From positions 1 to 64,000 of the forward strand of contig CAWGYT010000007.1 of the NCBI GenBank assembly GCA_963826795.1: 64,000 bases of DNA. Direction: 5' to 3'. A program made the position numbers and the translations under genes. Below are positions 55,088 to 64,000 of the stretch, piece by piece. Each line of letters begins with the position of its first letter. Within the stretch, counting starts at the first letter, position 1. Under the pieces are notes generated by a model, which had not been told where the DNA came from, searched no databases, and worked only from the letters and a program-made list of their open reading frames with translations. Source of the DNA: CAWGYT01 sp963826795. Lineage in GTDB: Bacteria > Planctomycetota > Planctomycetia > Pirellulales > Pirellulaceae.

Positions 55088-57065
55088 TCAGGCGTTTGAG
55101 GTCGTGGGCGCGACATCGCCGGTCGGGTCGGTCGCGGCCTCGCTGTCGGAGGTGGCTGGACCACTTCGCAACATCTCGACGCGTTGCGACTTGGCCATTT
55201 CGTCCAGCCGTGCCGTCAGCGATGCTTGAAGTCGCGGCTGGTCTTTGCGATGCCAGGGCAAGTGAGCGGTAAAGGTGCTGCCCTTACCCAACTCGCTTTC
55301 AAAGTAGATTTCTCCCCCCAGCAGCCGACAAAGCTCTCGGACGATGGAAAGCCCAAGTCCCGTGCCGGAGAATTGTCGCGTCAAATTGTCGTTACCCAAG
55401 ACGGTCGATCCTTGTCGAAATTTCTCGAAGATCACCTGCCGATCTTCTTCGGCGATGCCGACGCCGGTATCCGCGACGGTCAATCGAAGGTCTCCCTCTG
55501 ATCCTGCGCCGCGCGGTGACCAGGATCCGTCCACCTTCGGGTGTGAATTTGATGGAATTGGACAAGAGGTTCGTGAGAATCTGTTGGACTTTTCCCTGGT
55601 CTTGATGGAGCGGAGGCAAATTGGGCTCGACCTGAACATCCAGATCGATATTCTTCTCTTCGGTCAGAGCCCGCACGAGGTCGCACTGTGCGATGACGAT
55701 CGGTTCGATCGAGAAATCGGTCAGGCGAAGCTCCATCTTGCCGCTTTCCATCTTGGCCAAATCGAGGATGTCATTGATCATCTCCAAGAGAATACGACCG
55801 GATTTCCCGATGTTATCGACATACCGCTGCTGCTTGTCATTGAGGGCGTCGATGTCCCTCAGCACATCGGAGAATCCGATAATGCTATTCAACGGCGTTC
55901 GCAATTCGTGACTCATGTTGGCCAGGAAATCGCTCTTCAGCCGGTTCATCTCGTGGAGTTGCATGTTCGCCTGGGCGAGTTGATCGAGTTTGGCGTCCAG
56001 GTCGGTATTGACGTTTCGCAATTCCTCCTGAGTGTCGATCAAATGGCGGAGCATGCGATTAAAGGAGGCCGCCAGGTCCTCGAACTCGTCGTTGGTCTGT
56101 ATATCCGCGCACAGCGTGGTGTTGCCGCGACTGATTTCGTCGCTCACGTAGCGGAGATGATTGAGCGGCTTGACGATCACGTATCGCACAACGAGATATA
56201 ACGTGATCACGGCCAGGAACACCGTGATGATGGCCGTCGCGAGCAGAATCGCGCGGCTCTTGGTCATAGCCGTTCGAGCCTCTTCGCTCGGCAAGGTGAC
56301 CTTGATGACCCGCAAGGGACCTCGCAACTCGGGACGGGCTTCCTGGGACCGCGGCACAAAGACGCCTTCGTTGACCAAGTGACAGACGATACAGCTGTCT
56401 TTCCAATAAACCGGCTGGTAGTAGTAGTACTTGTTGCGGCGAGCGTCGAGCAAGGAGACGGGTGTCAGGGTCTTGGACGCCGCCTCGGACGGGGTTTCGG
56501 GGGCCGCGGCCGCGGCTGCGGCGGAACCCGTCGCCACTGGATCGGCGGCCTCGGGGTCCACATCGCCGGCCGCCGTCGCTTCCGGATCTGGAACCGGACG
56601 CAAGTCGCTCAAGGACTCATCCTCCGCCGGGACCGGTTGACTGCGGACTTGTTCCTCCAGCCACTTCTGCAGCGTCACCATGATCTCGCGTTCGCGGTCC
56701 GTCCGCGGGGCACGCGTCTTTTGAAATTCCTTCTCGATCGTCTTGCTGCCCTCCGGCACCAGGATCTCCCAAATGTAGTCCTCGGTTGAAAGGTCGCGAT
56801 CGATTTCACGCATCATCTCGAATCCCGTCGGACTGGCGCCGCCGGATCCAAGGTAGTGCAAGAGGGCGTGGTGGCGGAGGAGGCTGAAGTTGACAAAGCC
56901 CTGGCCGGTCTTCTTGGTCTTTTCCTCGACCAGTCGCTCGGCATTCCGCTCCGCATACCAGAACGCACCGGTGATCAGCAGAAACAGGCACGCTGCAAAG
57001 AGCAGCAAGCACTTTCGCTCGAGATTGGTCTCGCCGAGAACGCGTTTGAAGGAGCCATACGACAT
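55088..57065 (-). CDS. Membrane histidine kinase with periplasmic c-type heme motif (one frameshift)
   Basis: About 659 residues after repair. TM1 is at about 19-37. The periplasmic part (38-270) has an Ala/Pro-rich linker and YYYYQPVYWKDSCIVCHLVN; CIVCH at 225-229 is a CxxCH heme-c attachment site, placed as in the Tll0287-like (DUF3365) sensor family. TM2 is at 272-293, then HAMP (294-345), a coiled coil, HisKA with His386 in LANMSHELRTPLNSIIGFSD, and the ATPase domain (QILTNLLSNSIKFTPEGGRI, then in the second frame VADTGVGIAEEDRQVIFEKF and FSGTGLGLSIVRELCRLLGG). The frame changes near 55520 in a GC-repeat. It probably senses redox state or a small ligand through the heme. No response regulator is adjacent. 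Confidence 0.87.
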
Positions 57066-57210
57066 GCGATCAGCACGGAACGGTTAACGAGCGGGCGGGG
57101 CGTGAGGTCACGTTCTGAGAGAGTCCTTATCTTACGAGTCGTCGCTCGCAGAAACCAGACAGGTTTGAGTTCGCGACATGGCCGAGCGGCAGCCAGGTCC
57201 GAAATCGCCC

Positions 57211-57240
57211 AGCCTCACCGCTCACAGCCTCACCGCTCAC
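57211..57240. repeat. Two tandem copies of a 15-bp sequence
   Basis: AGCCTCACCGCTCAC occurs twice; the second copy contains the stop codon of priA. Confidence 0.9.
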
Positions 57241-59519
57241 AGCATATCCAGTGGATCGACGTCGGCCAGCCACTGAATGTCATCGGGAAGTGCCCAACTG
57301 GATTGGACTTTTCGGAGCACGTCACGAATCGGCGCCGCCTCCGCGGCCTGGACCAGGAGATGATAGCGGTACAGGCCGCGCAACCTGGGCATGGGGGCCG
57401 GAGCCGGCCCGAGGAGCCGAAAGCCGGGGCAGATTTCCGACAAGGGCACCAGTTGCTCCGCGAGCTCGTCGGCGACCTGTTCGACCTGCTTTTCCTGCGG
57501 CCCGCGGACGATCACTCGGACCATCGAACCGAACGGCGGATAGCCAAACTGCTCGCGAGCCGGCAATTCTTGGGCCGCGAATCGCCGATAATCATGGCGT
57601 TCCGCCGCCAGGATGGCCGGATGATCAGGGTTATAGGTCTGCACGAAAACACGCCCTCCCTTTTCCCCGCGGCCCGTTCGTCCCGCGACCTGGGTAACCA
57701 GTTGAAACGTCCGCTCGGCGGCGCGAAAATCAGGCAAGTGGAGTGCCGTGTCCGCGTTGATGACGCCAACCACCGTCACGTTCGGAAAATCGAGCCCCTT
57801 GGCGATCATCTGCGTTCCGAGCAGGATCTGAATCTCTCCGCGCCGAAACCGCGAGAGCGATTCCTCGTGACTGCCCGGACGCCGCATCGTATCGGAATCC
57901 ATTCGCAGCACCGCTGCCTGAGGAAACCTGGCACGAATCTCGGCCTCCAGCCGTTGGGTTCCCAGTCCGCCGTAGCGAATCCCTTCGAATCGACATTCCG
58001 GGCAGATCGGCGGCGCCGCGACCGTGTAGTCGCAGTAATGGCAGATCGCTCGTTCCCCCTCGCGATGATGCGTCAGAGCCAAGTCGCAGGCCGGACAGCT
58101 GACGACGTACCCACACGCCGGGCACTGGATATGGGTCGAGAAGCCGCGTCGATTGAGCAAGAGAATCACCTGTTCTCCAGCCGCCAAGGCCCGCGAAATC
58201 GCGTGCTGGAGCCGGCGACTGAGGGGTCCCCGCTGGAAGCGATGCTGGAACTCCTGCCGCAGGTCAACGATCACCACCTCCGGCAGGGGCCGATCCAGAA
58301 TTCGCTCCGGCATCGAAAGCAACTGAGCTCCGCCCGTCTGCGTCAGCCGCCAGCTCTCAAGCGACGGCGTGGCCGACCCCAGGATCAGCGGAATCGATTC
58401 GGCCTCCGCTCGGCGCCGTGCGACATCGCGGGCGTGATAACGCGGCACCGAATCCTGCTTGAACGAAGCATCGTGCTCTTCGTCCAAAATAATCAGCCCC
58501 AGGTGAGGCGTGGGAGCGAACATCGCGCTGCGAGCACCGACAATCACCTGAACTTCGCCCCGTGCGATCCGCTGCCAGTGCCAATTTCGCTCTCGGTCCG
58601 ATAAGTGGCTGTGTAACACCGCCACACCCGGGAACCTGGCCCGAAAGCGACGCTGCGTTTGGGGCGTGAGCGAGATCTCGGGCACCAGGACAATCGCCTG
58701 GCGACGAAATTGAATCATCTCCTCAATCGCCCGAATGTAGACTTCCGTCTTGCCGCTACCGGTGACGCCGTGCAGCACAAACGTGCGATGCTCACCTGAC
58801 TGAAGCGCCGAGACGACGGCATCGACCGCTTGCCGTTGGGCCGGATTGAGCGTCAGCGACTGGTGCGGCTCGATCGGCTCGCGGACGGCAACGGCCGGCT
58901 GAATCCGCTCCAGGGAAGTTTCGATTAAGCCCTTGGCCAGCAGCGCTTTGATGGGCCCCGTGCGACAGCCCGCCGCGTTCTGCAGCGCGCGACTGGTCAG
59001 GGGACGTCCGGCCGCCAGCAAGCTCTGGATCACCGCCAACTGCTTCGCTGGTAGCTGCAATTGCGTCCACCTCGCCGCCGTCCGCGTCGGAAGCGAATAA
59101 ACGGTTTCGACGCGCGTTCCCGCCTGACCTCGAACCCCCGCCGGAATCACGCCCTCTAAGGCTCGCCCCCAACTGGTCAGATAATAGTCTGCCATCCAGC
59201 GAGTCAGCCGCAGAAGGGCGGGTGAAACCAGTGGAACCGCGTCAAGTACTTCGACGACATCTTTCAAACGCTGCGTCACTTGCGTCTCACTGCGGACCTG
59301 GACGCAGTAGCCTGTCCGGAGCCGATTCCCGCGGCCCAGAGGCACCCGAACCCGTTTGCCCTCCAACGTCGCTTCCCGCAATGATTCGGGCACGCGATAA
59401 TCCAAGGGCTCGCGAATCCCTTCGGCAAACACGACCCGAGCCAGGTTGGCGGAACGCTCGCCGTCAATCACCCAGGGATCCGGACGGGTCTCGAACAAAT
59501 GACGCTGCGGGTCGGTCAT
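57237..59519 (-). CDS. priA: Primosomal replication-restart helicase PriA
   Basis: 760 residues, normal length. The N-terminal 3'-DNA-binding domain (about 25-130) is followed by Walker A GVTGSGKT at 251-258, VLVPEISLTPQTQRRF, DEEHDASFKQD, SATPSLESW and a zinc region with paired cysteines CPACGYVVSCPACDLALTHH, ICHYCDY and ICPEC, then the second helicase lobe ILLGTQMIAKGLDFPNVTVV and VAGRTGRGEKGGRVFVQTYN. It reloads the replisome at repaired or collapsed forks. Intact frame. RecG and RnhA, also on the minus strand nearby, act in related fork and R-loop processing, but the genes are not one operon. Confidence 0.95.
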   Translation of the reverse strand: MTDPQRHLFETRPDPWVIDGERSANLARVVFAEGIREPLDYRVPESLREATLEGKRVRVPLGRGNRLRTGYCVQVRSETQVTQRLKDVVEVLDAVPLVSPALLRLTRWMADYYLTSWGRALEGVIPAGVRGQAGTRVETVYSLPTRTAARWTQLQLPAKQLAVIQSLLAAGRPLTSRALQNAAGCRTGPIKALLAKGLIETSLERIQPAVAVREPIEPHQSLTLNPAQRQAVDAVVSALQSGEHRTFVLHGVTGSGKTEVYIRAIEEMIQFRRQAIVLVPEISLTPQTQRRFRARFPGVAVLHSHLSDRERNWHWQRIARGEVQVIVGARSAMFAPTPHLGLIILDEEHDASFKQDSVPRYHARDVARRRAEAESIPLILGSATPSLESWRLTQTGGAQLLSMPERILDRPLPEVVIVDLRQEFQHRFQRGPLSRRLQHAISRALAAGEQVILLLNRRGFSTHIQCPACGYVVSCPACDLALTHHREGERAICHYCDYTVAAPPICPECRFEGIRYGGLGTQRLEAEIRARFPQAAVLRMDSDTMRRPGSHEESLSRFRRGEIQILLGTQMIAKGLDFPNVTVVGVINADTALHLPDFRAAERTFQLVTQVAGRTGRGEKGGRVFVQTYNPDHPAILAAERHDYRRFAAQELPAREQFGYPPFGSMVRVIVRGPQEKQVEQVADELAEQLVPLSEICPGFRLLGPAPAPMPRLRGLYRYHLLVQAAEAAPIRDVLRKVQSSWALPDDIQWLADVDPLDML

Positions 59520-59696
59520 GGCCGGTCATCACCCTTCGGGCAATCGAGCGAGCGGATCTCTGGTGTGGCGAGCTGGCGGACGCTCCGTCGCGGCTCCGAC
59601 GGGTAGGCGGGAGCCGCAACGCAGAGTATAGGATGCAGTGTAGCGGGTACGGCCGGAGCGTGTTGACCTCGCCGCCAACGAAAAGGACGCGTCAGA

Positions 59697-60305
59697 ATGC
59701 GATTGGGACTGCTCGGGGGATCCTTCGATCCGATTCACTACGGACATCTGCTGATGGCCGAGACCTGTCGCGAGGCAGCGCGGCTGGACCGCGTTTGGTT
59801 CGTGCCTGCAGCCACCTCACCCCACAAACAGGGACGCACAACCGCCGAGGCCCGCCATCGAATCCAAATGCTGCGATTGGCCATCGGCGGGTATGCGGCG
59901 TTCGAAGTCTGCGAATGGGAAGTCGAACGCGGCGGCCTGAGTTACACGGTCGAGACCTTGCAACACGTCCATGCCGAGCATCCGCAGGCCGAGTTGTTCT
60001 TTCTGATGGGGGCCGACTCGTTGCGCGACTTCCCCACGTGGCGTGAGCCCGAACGGATCTGCCGGCTGGCAACGCCCTTGGTCGTTTCACGACCGGACGC
60101 ACCGCCACCGGATTTGAGCACGCTGGTGCCGTTTCTCCGTCCCGAGCAATTCGAGACGATTCAACAGCATCCGATCGAGATGCCGCTGATCCAGTTGAGC
60201 AGCAGCGACATTCGCGATCGCTGCCGACAACGTCTTAGCATCCGATTTCGGACGCCACAGGCGGTCGCGAAGTACGTTGCCACGCAGCAGCTGTATACCG
60301 CCTGA
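59697..60305 (+). CDS. nadD: Nicotinate-nucleotide adenylyltransferase
   Basis: 202 residues. The nucleotidyltransferase signature GLLGGSFDPIHYGHLLMAET opens the protein (GGSFDPxHxGH), with FVPAATSPHKQ, FFLMGADSLRDFPTWREPER and the C-terminal SSSDIRDR motif. It makes NaAD from NaMN and ATP in NAD synthesis. It starts directly at the signature, so the start is firm. It is divergent from priA and converges on the histidine kinase gene with a 6-bp gap. Confidence 0.95.
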   Translation: MRLGLLGGSFDPIHYGHLLMAETCREAARLDRVWFVPAATSPHKQGRTTAEARHRIQMLRLAIGGYAAFEVCEWEVERGGLSYTVETLQHVHAEHPQAELFFLMGADSLRDFPTWREPERICRLATPLVVSRPDAPPPDLSTLVPFLRPEQFETIQQHPIEMPLIQLSSSDIRDRCRQRLSIRFRTPQAVAKYVATQQLYTA

Positions 60306-60311
60306 CTGTTG

Positions 60312-61136
60312 CTAGGGGCCGGTGGGAGCGGGCGAGTAAGTGGTGGCGGCAAGCCCTTCCCCGATCGCGCCCGTGGCCCCCACGTCGGCCCGCGGCAGCT
60401 TGATCGTGAACGCGGTTCCCTTCCCGACGGTGCTCTCCACACGAATCCGACCGCGATGAGCCTCAACAATGCTCCGGCAAGCGGCCAAGCCGAGCCCCGT
60501 TCCTCCCTTGCCGCTGGCGTCGGGACCGTCCTTCGTCGTATAAAACGAATCAAAGATCCGGGGCAGCTGCTGAATTGGGATGCCCACGCCGCTATCGCGA
60601 ACCATCAAGTCCACCGTGCGGTTCTCGCTATCGTGAGACAGGCGAATCACCAGTTGGCCTCCCCCAGGCATCGCCTGGCGAGCGTTGATCAGTAGATTCA
60701 AGAGCACCTGCTGAATCTGATTTCCATTGGCACACACCTCGGGGACGTCCGGCAATTGGCAGTCAACCGAGATTCGGTACTTGCTCATTTCACGCTCCAA
60801 CAGAATCAGCGACTCCGAGACAATTTGCTTCAGCTGGACCGGCTCGAAGCGATCGCTTCGATTGCGAGCCATCCCCAAAACGCTGTTCGTGATCCGAGCC
60901 GCCCGCTCGCCCGCCGACAGGATCTTCTGCAGCGCCTTGTCGCGACTTGCTTCATCCTTGTGTCGCAATCCCAGCTTGGCGTAGTTGATGATCGTCGTCA
61001 GGACATTATTGAATTCGTGAGTCGTCGTGCTGACCAACTCTCCGAGTGCCGTCAGCTTTTGGGCTTGCACCAATTGTTGCAGTAGCCGTGCGTTTTGTTG
61101 CTCCAGTTCCGCAATTCGAGTGGCATCGTTATTCAT
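60312..61136 (-). CDS. Soluble two-component sensor histidine kinase
   Basis: 274 residues, no membrane segment. An N-terminal coiled coil (AELEQQNARLLQQLVQAQKL) leads to the HisKA box TALGELVSTTTHEFNNVLTT with His40, then the ATPase domain: N box QQVLLNLLINARQAMPGGGQ, G1 MVRDSGVGIPIQQLPRIFDS and G2 GKGGTGLGLAACRSIVEAHR. The HEFNN variant is typical of NtrB-like and hybrid-derived kinases. No sensor domain and no receiver are present, so it is likely to receive its signal from a partner protein. Response regulator not in the window. Confidence 0.88.
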   Translation of the reverse strand: MNNDATRIAELEQQNARLLQQLVQAQKLTALGELVSTTTHEFNNVLTTIINYAKLGLRHKDEASRDKALQKILSAGERAARITNSVLGMARNRSDRFEPVQLKQIVSESLILLEREMSKYRISVDCQLPDVPEVCANGNQIQQVLLNLLINARQAMPGGGQLVIRLSHDSENRTVDLMVRDSGVGIPIQQLPRIFDSFYTTKDGPDASGKGGTGLGLAACRSIVEAHRGRIRVESTVGKGTAFTIKLPRADVGATGAIGEGLAATTYSPAPTGP

Positions 61137-61438
61137 GAGGTATTAAGGCTCGTTTCGCTGAGGGTCGCGACCGCGATTCACGACCCGTTTACTCTAAGTT
61201 GCGTCCGTGGCGATCGACCACGCGACCTTCCCGGCTTACCTGAGCTTCGCGAGTTAAATCTTGAACAGGACGTGAGTTAGCTTCATGGAAAGGTATCGTC
61301 GAATTCCGATAGGCCACTGAAAACGAAGCGTTTATAATCAGCTTGAGTTCAGAGGCCTGCCGGAGGAGTATCCGCGCAGATCACCTGGCTTGCCAGGGCA
61401 CGCTCTCTGGTTGGTGGTTCTCGTCAAGGAAGACTGCA
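61137..61438. other. Intergenic stretch, divergent promoters expected
   Basis: It separates the histidine kinase start from the small gene at 61439. I see no gene, repeat or clear promoter hexamers. Confidence 0.5.
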
Positions 61439-61699
61439 ATGCACACTGTTGAACTCTTGGACCGCGCGCTGGCGGTTGCCGAGTCGCTGGGTTATGGAAT
61501 TCGCCACGAGTGGCTGGGAGGCCGATCGGGAGGGCGATGCGAGATCGCCGGCAAACGATGGCTGTTCGTTGATCTCGCCCTGAATCCCATCGAACAATTG
61601 GATCAGGTGATCGAGGCGCTCCGCCAAGACCCGGCGATCTTTACGGTGGCAATCCCCGTCGAATTACGCGATTGCCTTGGACTCCGAAAGAGCGCCTAA
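61439..61699 (+). CDS. Small conserved-looking protein of unknown function
   Basis: 86 residues from ATG 61439 (MHTVELLDRALAVAESLGYG). It contains GIRHEWLGGRSGGRCEIAGK, RWLFVDLALNPIEQLDQVIE and ALRQDPAIFTVAIPVELRDC. The even alpha/beta pattern and coding-like codon use suggest a real gene. I recognise no named family. The frame is open upstream to 61343 without added conserved sequence. Confidence 0.65.
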   Translation: MHTVELLDRALAVAESLGYGIRHEWLGGRSGGRCEIAGKRWLFVDLALNPIEQLDQVIEALRQDPAIFTVAIPVELRDCLGLRKSA

Positions 61700-61829
61700 A
61701 TCACCCGAGAAAGTCCGCCCCACGTGCCGGCAGAACGGCCGAGAACCGACCGACACCGCCCTCGCGGCAAGACTTGGCACGCAAGTCCTCTCGCCAACCT
61801 GGGATCGACGCGCCGGTCGTGGGGTCCGT

Positions 61830-62510
61830 TCACTGAGCGGGCGGAGTCGGCAGCGTTTCGATTGGCGGCGGCTTAAGGACTTGCGTCAGCCGCGCGGAGA
61901 GATCGGCCAGAATTTTCTGCTCCAGCGAAACATCGCGTCCGATGGGGATCCAGCCCAAACTGAGCGCCCCGCCGACTCGGTCTCCGCGCGGGCGCACCAG
62001 GCTGCCGTCGTGCCGCTGCACGGCGCTGCCGATGAGCGACATCTCGGGCCGATCGACGTCTTCAAGTTCCTTCCGCACAATGACACTCACGGCGTAGCCA
62101 CCTGACGAGGGAGCGACTCGAATCTCGCCTTGGCGCCGGATCGACTGGAAGGTGCTGTGCCAGCGTTCAAACCCGGGCGTGGAGTCCTTCCGAAAGATTT
62201 CCAGAATCGACGCCCCGGGAACCATTTGCGTTTCGATCCGGCCCTCCGTCATGACGTTTCCGATTAGCCGCACCCGCTCTTCCCGCGCGATCGGGAAGTA
62301 GTCGTCCACCGTGTCGACAATCTGATTCCAGACGAACTCGGGGTCTTCGACGGGGACTTCGATCGGATTCGGCAACGAAATCACCGCCACGTCGGCTTGC
62401 TGGGTACGACTGAAGTGCGTGCAGCCGAGGAAGCACGTCAGGACCAGGGCGAGGTGAACTGACCACCGTCGCCAGCCAGGGCGGGGAATGCAATCCAGGG
62501 ATGGGTTCAT
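61830..62510 (-). CDS. Predicted outer lipoprotein of unknown function
   Basis: 226 residues from the ATG at 62510 (MNPSLDCIPRPGWRRW), followed by a hydrophobic stretch and the lipobox LTCFLGC, so it should be lipid-anchored. The body (FVWNQIVDTVDDYFPIAREE; TEGRIETQMVPGASILEIFR; GYAVSVIVRKELEDVDRPEM; SLEQKILADLSARLTQVL) belongs to a planctomycete hypothetical type; I know no function for it. An upstream ATG at 62540 would add ten residues before the signal. It follows the PEP-CTERM gene on the same strand. Confidence 0.75.
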   Translation of the reverse strand: MNPSLDCIPRPGWRRWSVHLALVLTCFLGCTHFSRTQQADVAVISLPNPIEVPVEDPEFVWNQIVDTVDDYFPIAREERVRLIGNVMTEGRIETQMVPGASILEIFRKDSTPGFERWHSTFQSIRRQGEIRVAPSSGGYAVSVIVRKELEDVDRPEMSLIGSAVQRHDGSLVRPRGDRVGGALSLGWIPIGRDVSLEQKILADLSARLTQVLKPPPIETLPTPPAQ

Positions 62511-62624
62511 GAGCCAACGCCTTCCGATGCCGCTCCGCATGTCTTGTCGCGGGGCGGCGGATTGTTTCGGAAAGCGAGGCTTACTGCAAGATCACTGCCG
62601 GGTCATTCATCCCATTCCCTTGCA

Positions 62625-63962
62625 TCACCTCGAGGAAGGTGAGCGTCGACGGCGGCGAGCAGCCAGCAGAGGTAGCGTTGCCAGCGTCAGCAGCCAGCTT
62701 GCAGGCTCCGGCACGGCGGCAACCGCCGGACGTGGCCCGAGCTCGTAGCCACCGGCCTGAAATGCGGCCACGAAGTCCGACGTATCGAACTCGGTGTCCC
62801 CGTCCCAATCGCCCGTCGCCCAACCCGAGTTGCCTGGTACTCCGTCTTCGTAGTGGCCCGCCTGGAACACATCGACGAGATCGTCCGAACCGAAGACGCC
62901 GTCCAGGTTCGCGTCCCCGAGGTAGGTCCGCTTAATCTGGTTCACCCAGACCGTGCGATCCACGTCATTGACGGCGCTATCCAAATTCATGTCGAACTTC
63001 AGGTCGGTACTCAGGTTCCGCACGGCCGCCGAAAGCTCGTCGATATCCGCGTCCGTCAGCATCCCGTCCATATTCACATCGCCGTCTCCCAGCGGAGGCG
63101 CCGCGACCTGGGCGCGGAGTGGGGACACATCCTGAATCACCGTGAACTGGGGATTGGCATTGGGGTCGTAATCCACGTTGGGGCTGCCAAAGCTGGTGCT
63201 GCCCGTATCGTCATAGAATTCGCTGGCAGGGGTCACGGCCTGCCACATCGCCACCGTGACCGATTCACCCGCCGGCGCGACCGGCCCCTCGAGACTGCCC
63301 GCCTCTTTGTTATTGATCCCGCCGCCCGCCCAGTCACTCCCGATACCTTCGCCGGCCGGGCCAAAAACGACCTGGGCGGAAGCATTGACGATGGTCAGCG
63401 TCCAATCCGAATTTCCGACTGAAAAATCGCCCGGATTCCCGTCATTCGTCGTCGTGGTCACCAGCGCCGATGCCCCTTTGGCCGCTTCTTCACGCGTTGC
63501 CACGTTGATCCACCAATCGCCGTTGGGGTCCAAGGGGTCCGGGTTATAGCTGATATCAGTCGACGTATTGACGCCGTCTTCGCCGCCGCCATTGACCGTT
63601 TCGATGAATGTCAACAAGGTCCCCGACCGCAGATTCGACCAAATTGGATCGCCGGATAAAGTGAGAGTTCCAGCCGCCGTGCCACCCCCCGCCACGTCCT
63701 CATCCTCGGTCCAATTCAATTGCCAGCCGCGCATGTCGACTTGGTCGCCGACGACCAGCAATTCGAACCAGTTGCCACCGTTGCCGAAAATCGTTCCGAA
63801 GAACGAATCCTTGCCGGCGCCATCATCTAGCCGCTGACCTGAACTGACGGCGTTGTACTCATTGAGAATCACATCCGCGGCTAGCAGCGGCCTGGCGTCG
63901 AGAGCGAGCATCAGCTGAGTCAACATGATGGTCCCGACGAACGTCAAATGTTTCTTACTCAT
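62625..63962 (-). CDS. Secreted lamin-tail-like, dockerin and PEP-CTERM protein
   Basis: 445 residues. A signal peptide (1-29, ending ARPLLAADV) leads to a lamin-tail-like domain (VILNEYNAVSSGQRLDDGAG; NWFELLVVGDQVDMRGWQLN; SGTLLTFIETVNGGGEDGVN) that reaches about residue 290. The dockerin-like module follows (GDGDVNMDGMLTDADIDELS; LGDANLDGVFGSDDLVDVFQ; ATGDWDGDTEFDTSDFVAAF), then the PEP-CTERM end AVPEPASWLLTLATLPLLAA and RRRRRS. It is the most canonical PEP-CTERM protein of the window. Cargo or substrate unknown. Confidence 0.87.
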   Translation of the reverse strand: MSKKHLTFVGTIMLTQLMLALDARPLLAADVILNEYNAVSSGQRLDDGAGKDSFFGTIFGNGGNWFELLVVGDQVDMRGWQLNWTEDEDVAGGGTAAGTLTLSGDPIWSNLRSGTLLTFIETVNGGGEDGVNTSTDISYNPDPLDPNGDWWINVATREEAAKGASALVTTTTNDGNPGDFSVGNSDWTLTIVNASAQVVFGPAGEGIGSDWAGGGINNKEAGSLEGPVAPAGESVTVAMWQAVTPASEFYDDTGSTSFGSPNVDYDPNANPQFTVIQDVSPLRAQVAAPPLGDGDVNMDGMLTDADIDELSAAVRNLSTDLKFDMNLDSAVNDVDRTVWVNQIKRTYLGDANLDGVFGSDDLVDVFQAGHYEDGVPGNSGWATGDWDGDTEFDTSDFVAAFQAGGYELGPRPAVAAVPEPASWLLTLATLPLLAARRRRRSPSSR

Positions 63963-64000
63963 ATTGATTTGACCTTACTTTTCCCCACGCAAACTCGAAG

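Noticed and set aside
56856..58604. Plus-strand open frame of 582 codons across two genes
   Set aside because: It is antisense to both the heme-sensor kinase and priA, and has no recognisable motif.

Overview
The window comes from a planctomycete, most likely of the Pirellulales/Rhodopirellula-Blastopirellula type. Signs of this are: very long Ser/Thr kinases fused to WD40 propellers and paired with ECF sigma factors; secreted proteins ending in PEP-CTERM anchors and carrying a planctomycete-type dockerin module (GDANLDGEFNS...NSGW...GDWDGDGDF...AFQDGGY); fragments of sulfatase and polysaccharide lyase genes; and palindromic repeats that translate as EGEAPAEP. No rRNA, tRNA or CRISPR array was recognised.

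Layout. (1) 1-20.5 kb holds two paralogous surface/signalling loci facing away from each other. Locus A (minus, 8823-1500) is ECF sigma factor, kinase-TM-WD40 protein, PEP-CTERM protein, PD40/dockerin/PEP-CTERM protein. Locus B (plus, 13459-20460) is ECF sigma factor, kinase-TM-WD40 protein, dockerin/PEP-CTERM protein. Between them lie an orphan membrane propeller-like protein and a RAYT (Y1) transposase element; a truncated second RAYT copy cuts a TPR gene at the left edge. (2) 20.5-27.8 kb is a mobile-element scrapyard: a 225-bp repeat (three copies in the window), an IS701-like IS split by a nested serine-recombinase element, a group II intron remnant, a ParE/RelE toxin-antitoxin pair and a polysaccharide lyase fragment. 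(3) 28.4-32.9 kb: thioredoxin/TPR protein, TIM-barrel isomerase, glycyl-tRNA synthetase and ComB-like phosphatase. (4) 33.1-41.8 kb: a compact menaquinone operon, menG-F-D-H-B-A-C-E, covering chorismate to menaquinone except the DHNA-CoA thioesterase. (5) 42-64 kb: sulfatase remnant, three more dockerin proteins (one about 2,300 residues with lamin-tail, CotH and beta-helix domains), RecG, RNase H, PriA, NadD, two histidine kinases (one with a periplasmic c-type heme motif), a lipoprotein and a small unknown protein.

A caution for the reader: at least fourteen single frameshifts break otherwise well-conserved genes, including glycyl-tRNA synthetase and menD, menB and menC. Joining the two frames gives proteins of normal length each time, and several breaks fall in short homopolymers. 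The simplest reading is residual indel error in the assembly, not gene death. I therefore annotate these as single genes and state where the frame changes.

How the parts fit: the ECF/kinase loci probably sense something at the envelope and control the co-located exported dockerin/PEP-CTERM proteins (inference). The men operon supplies respiratory quinone, and the heme-type sensor kinase may watch redox state (inference).
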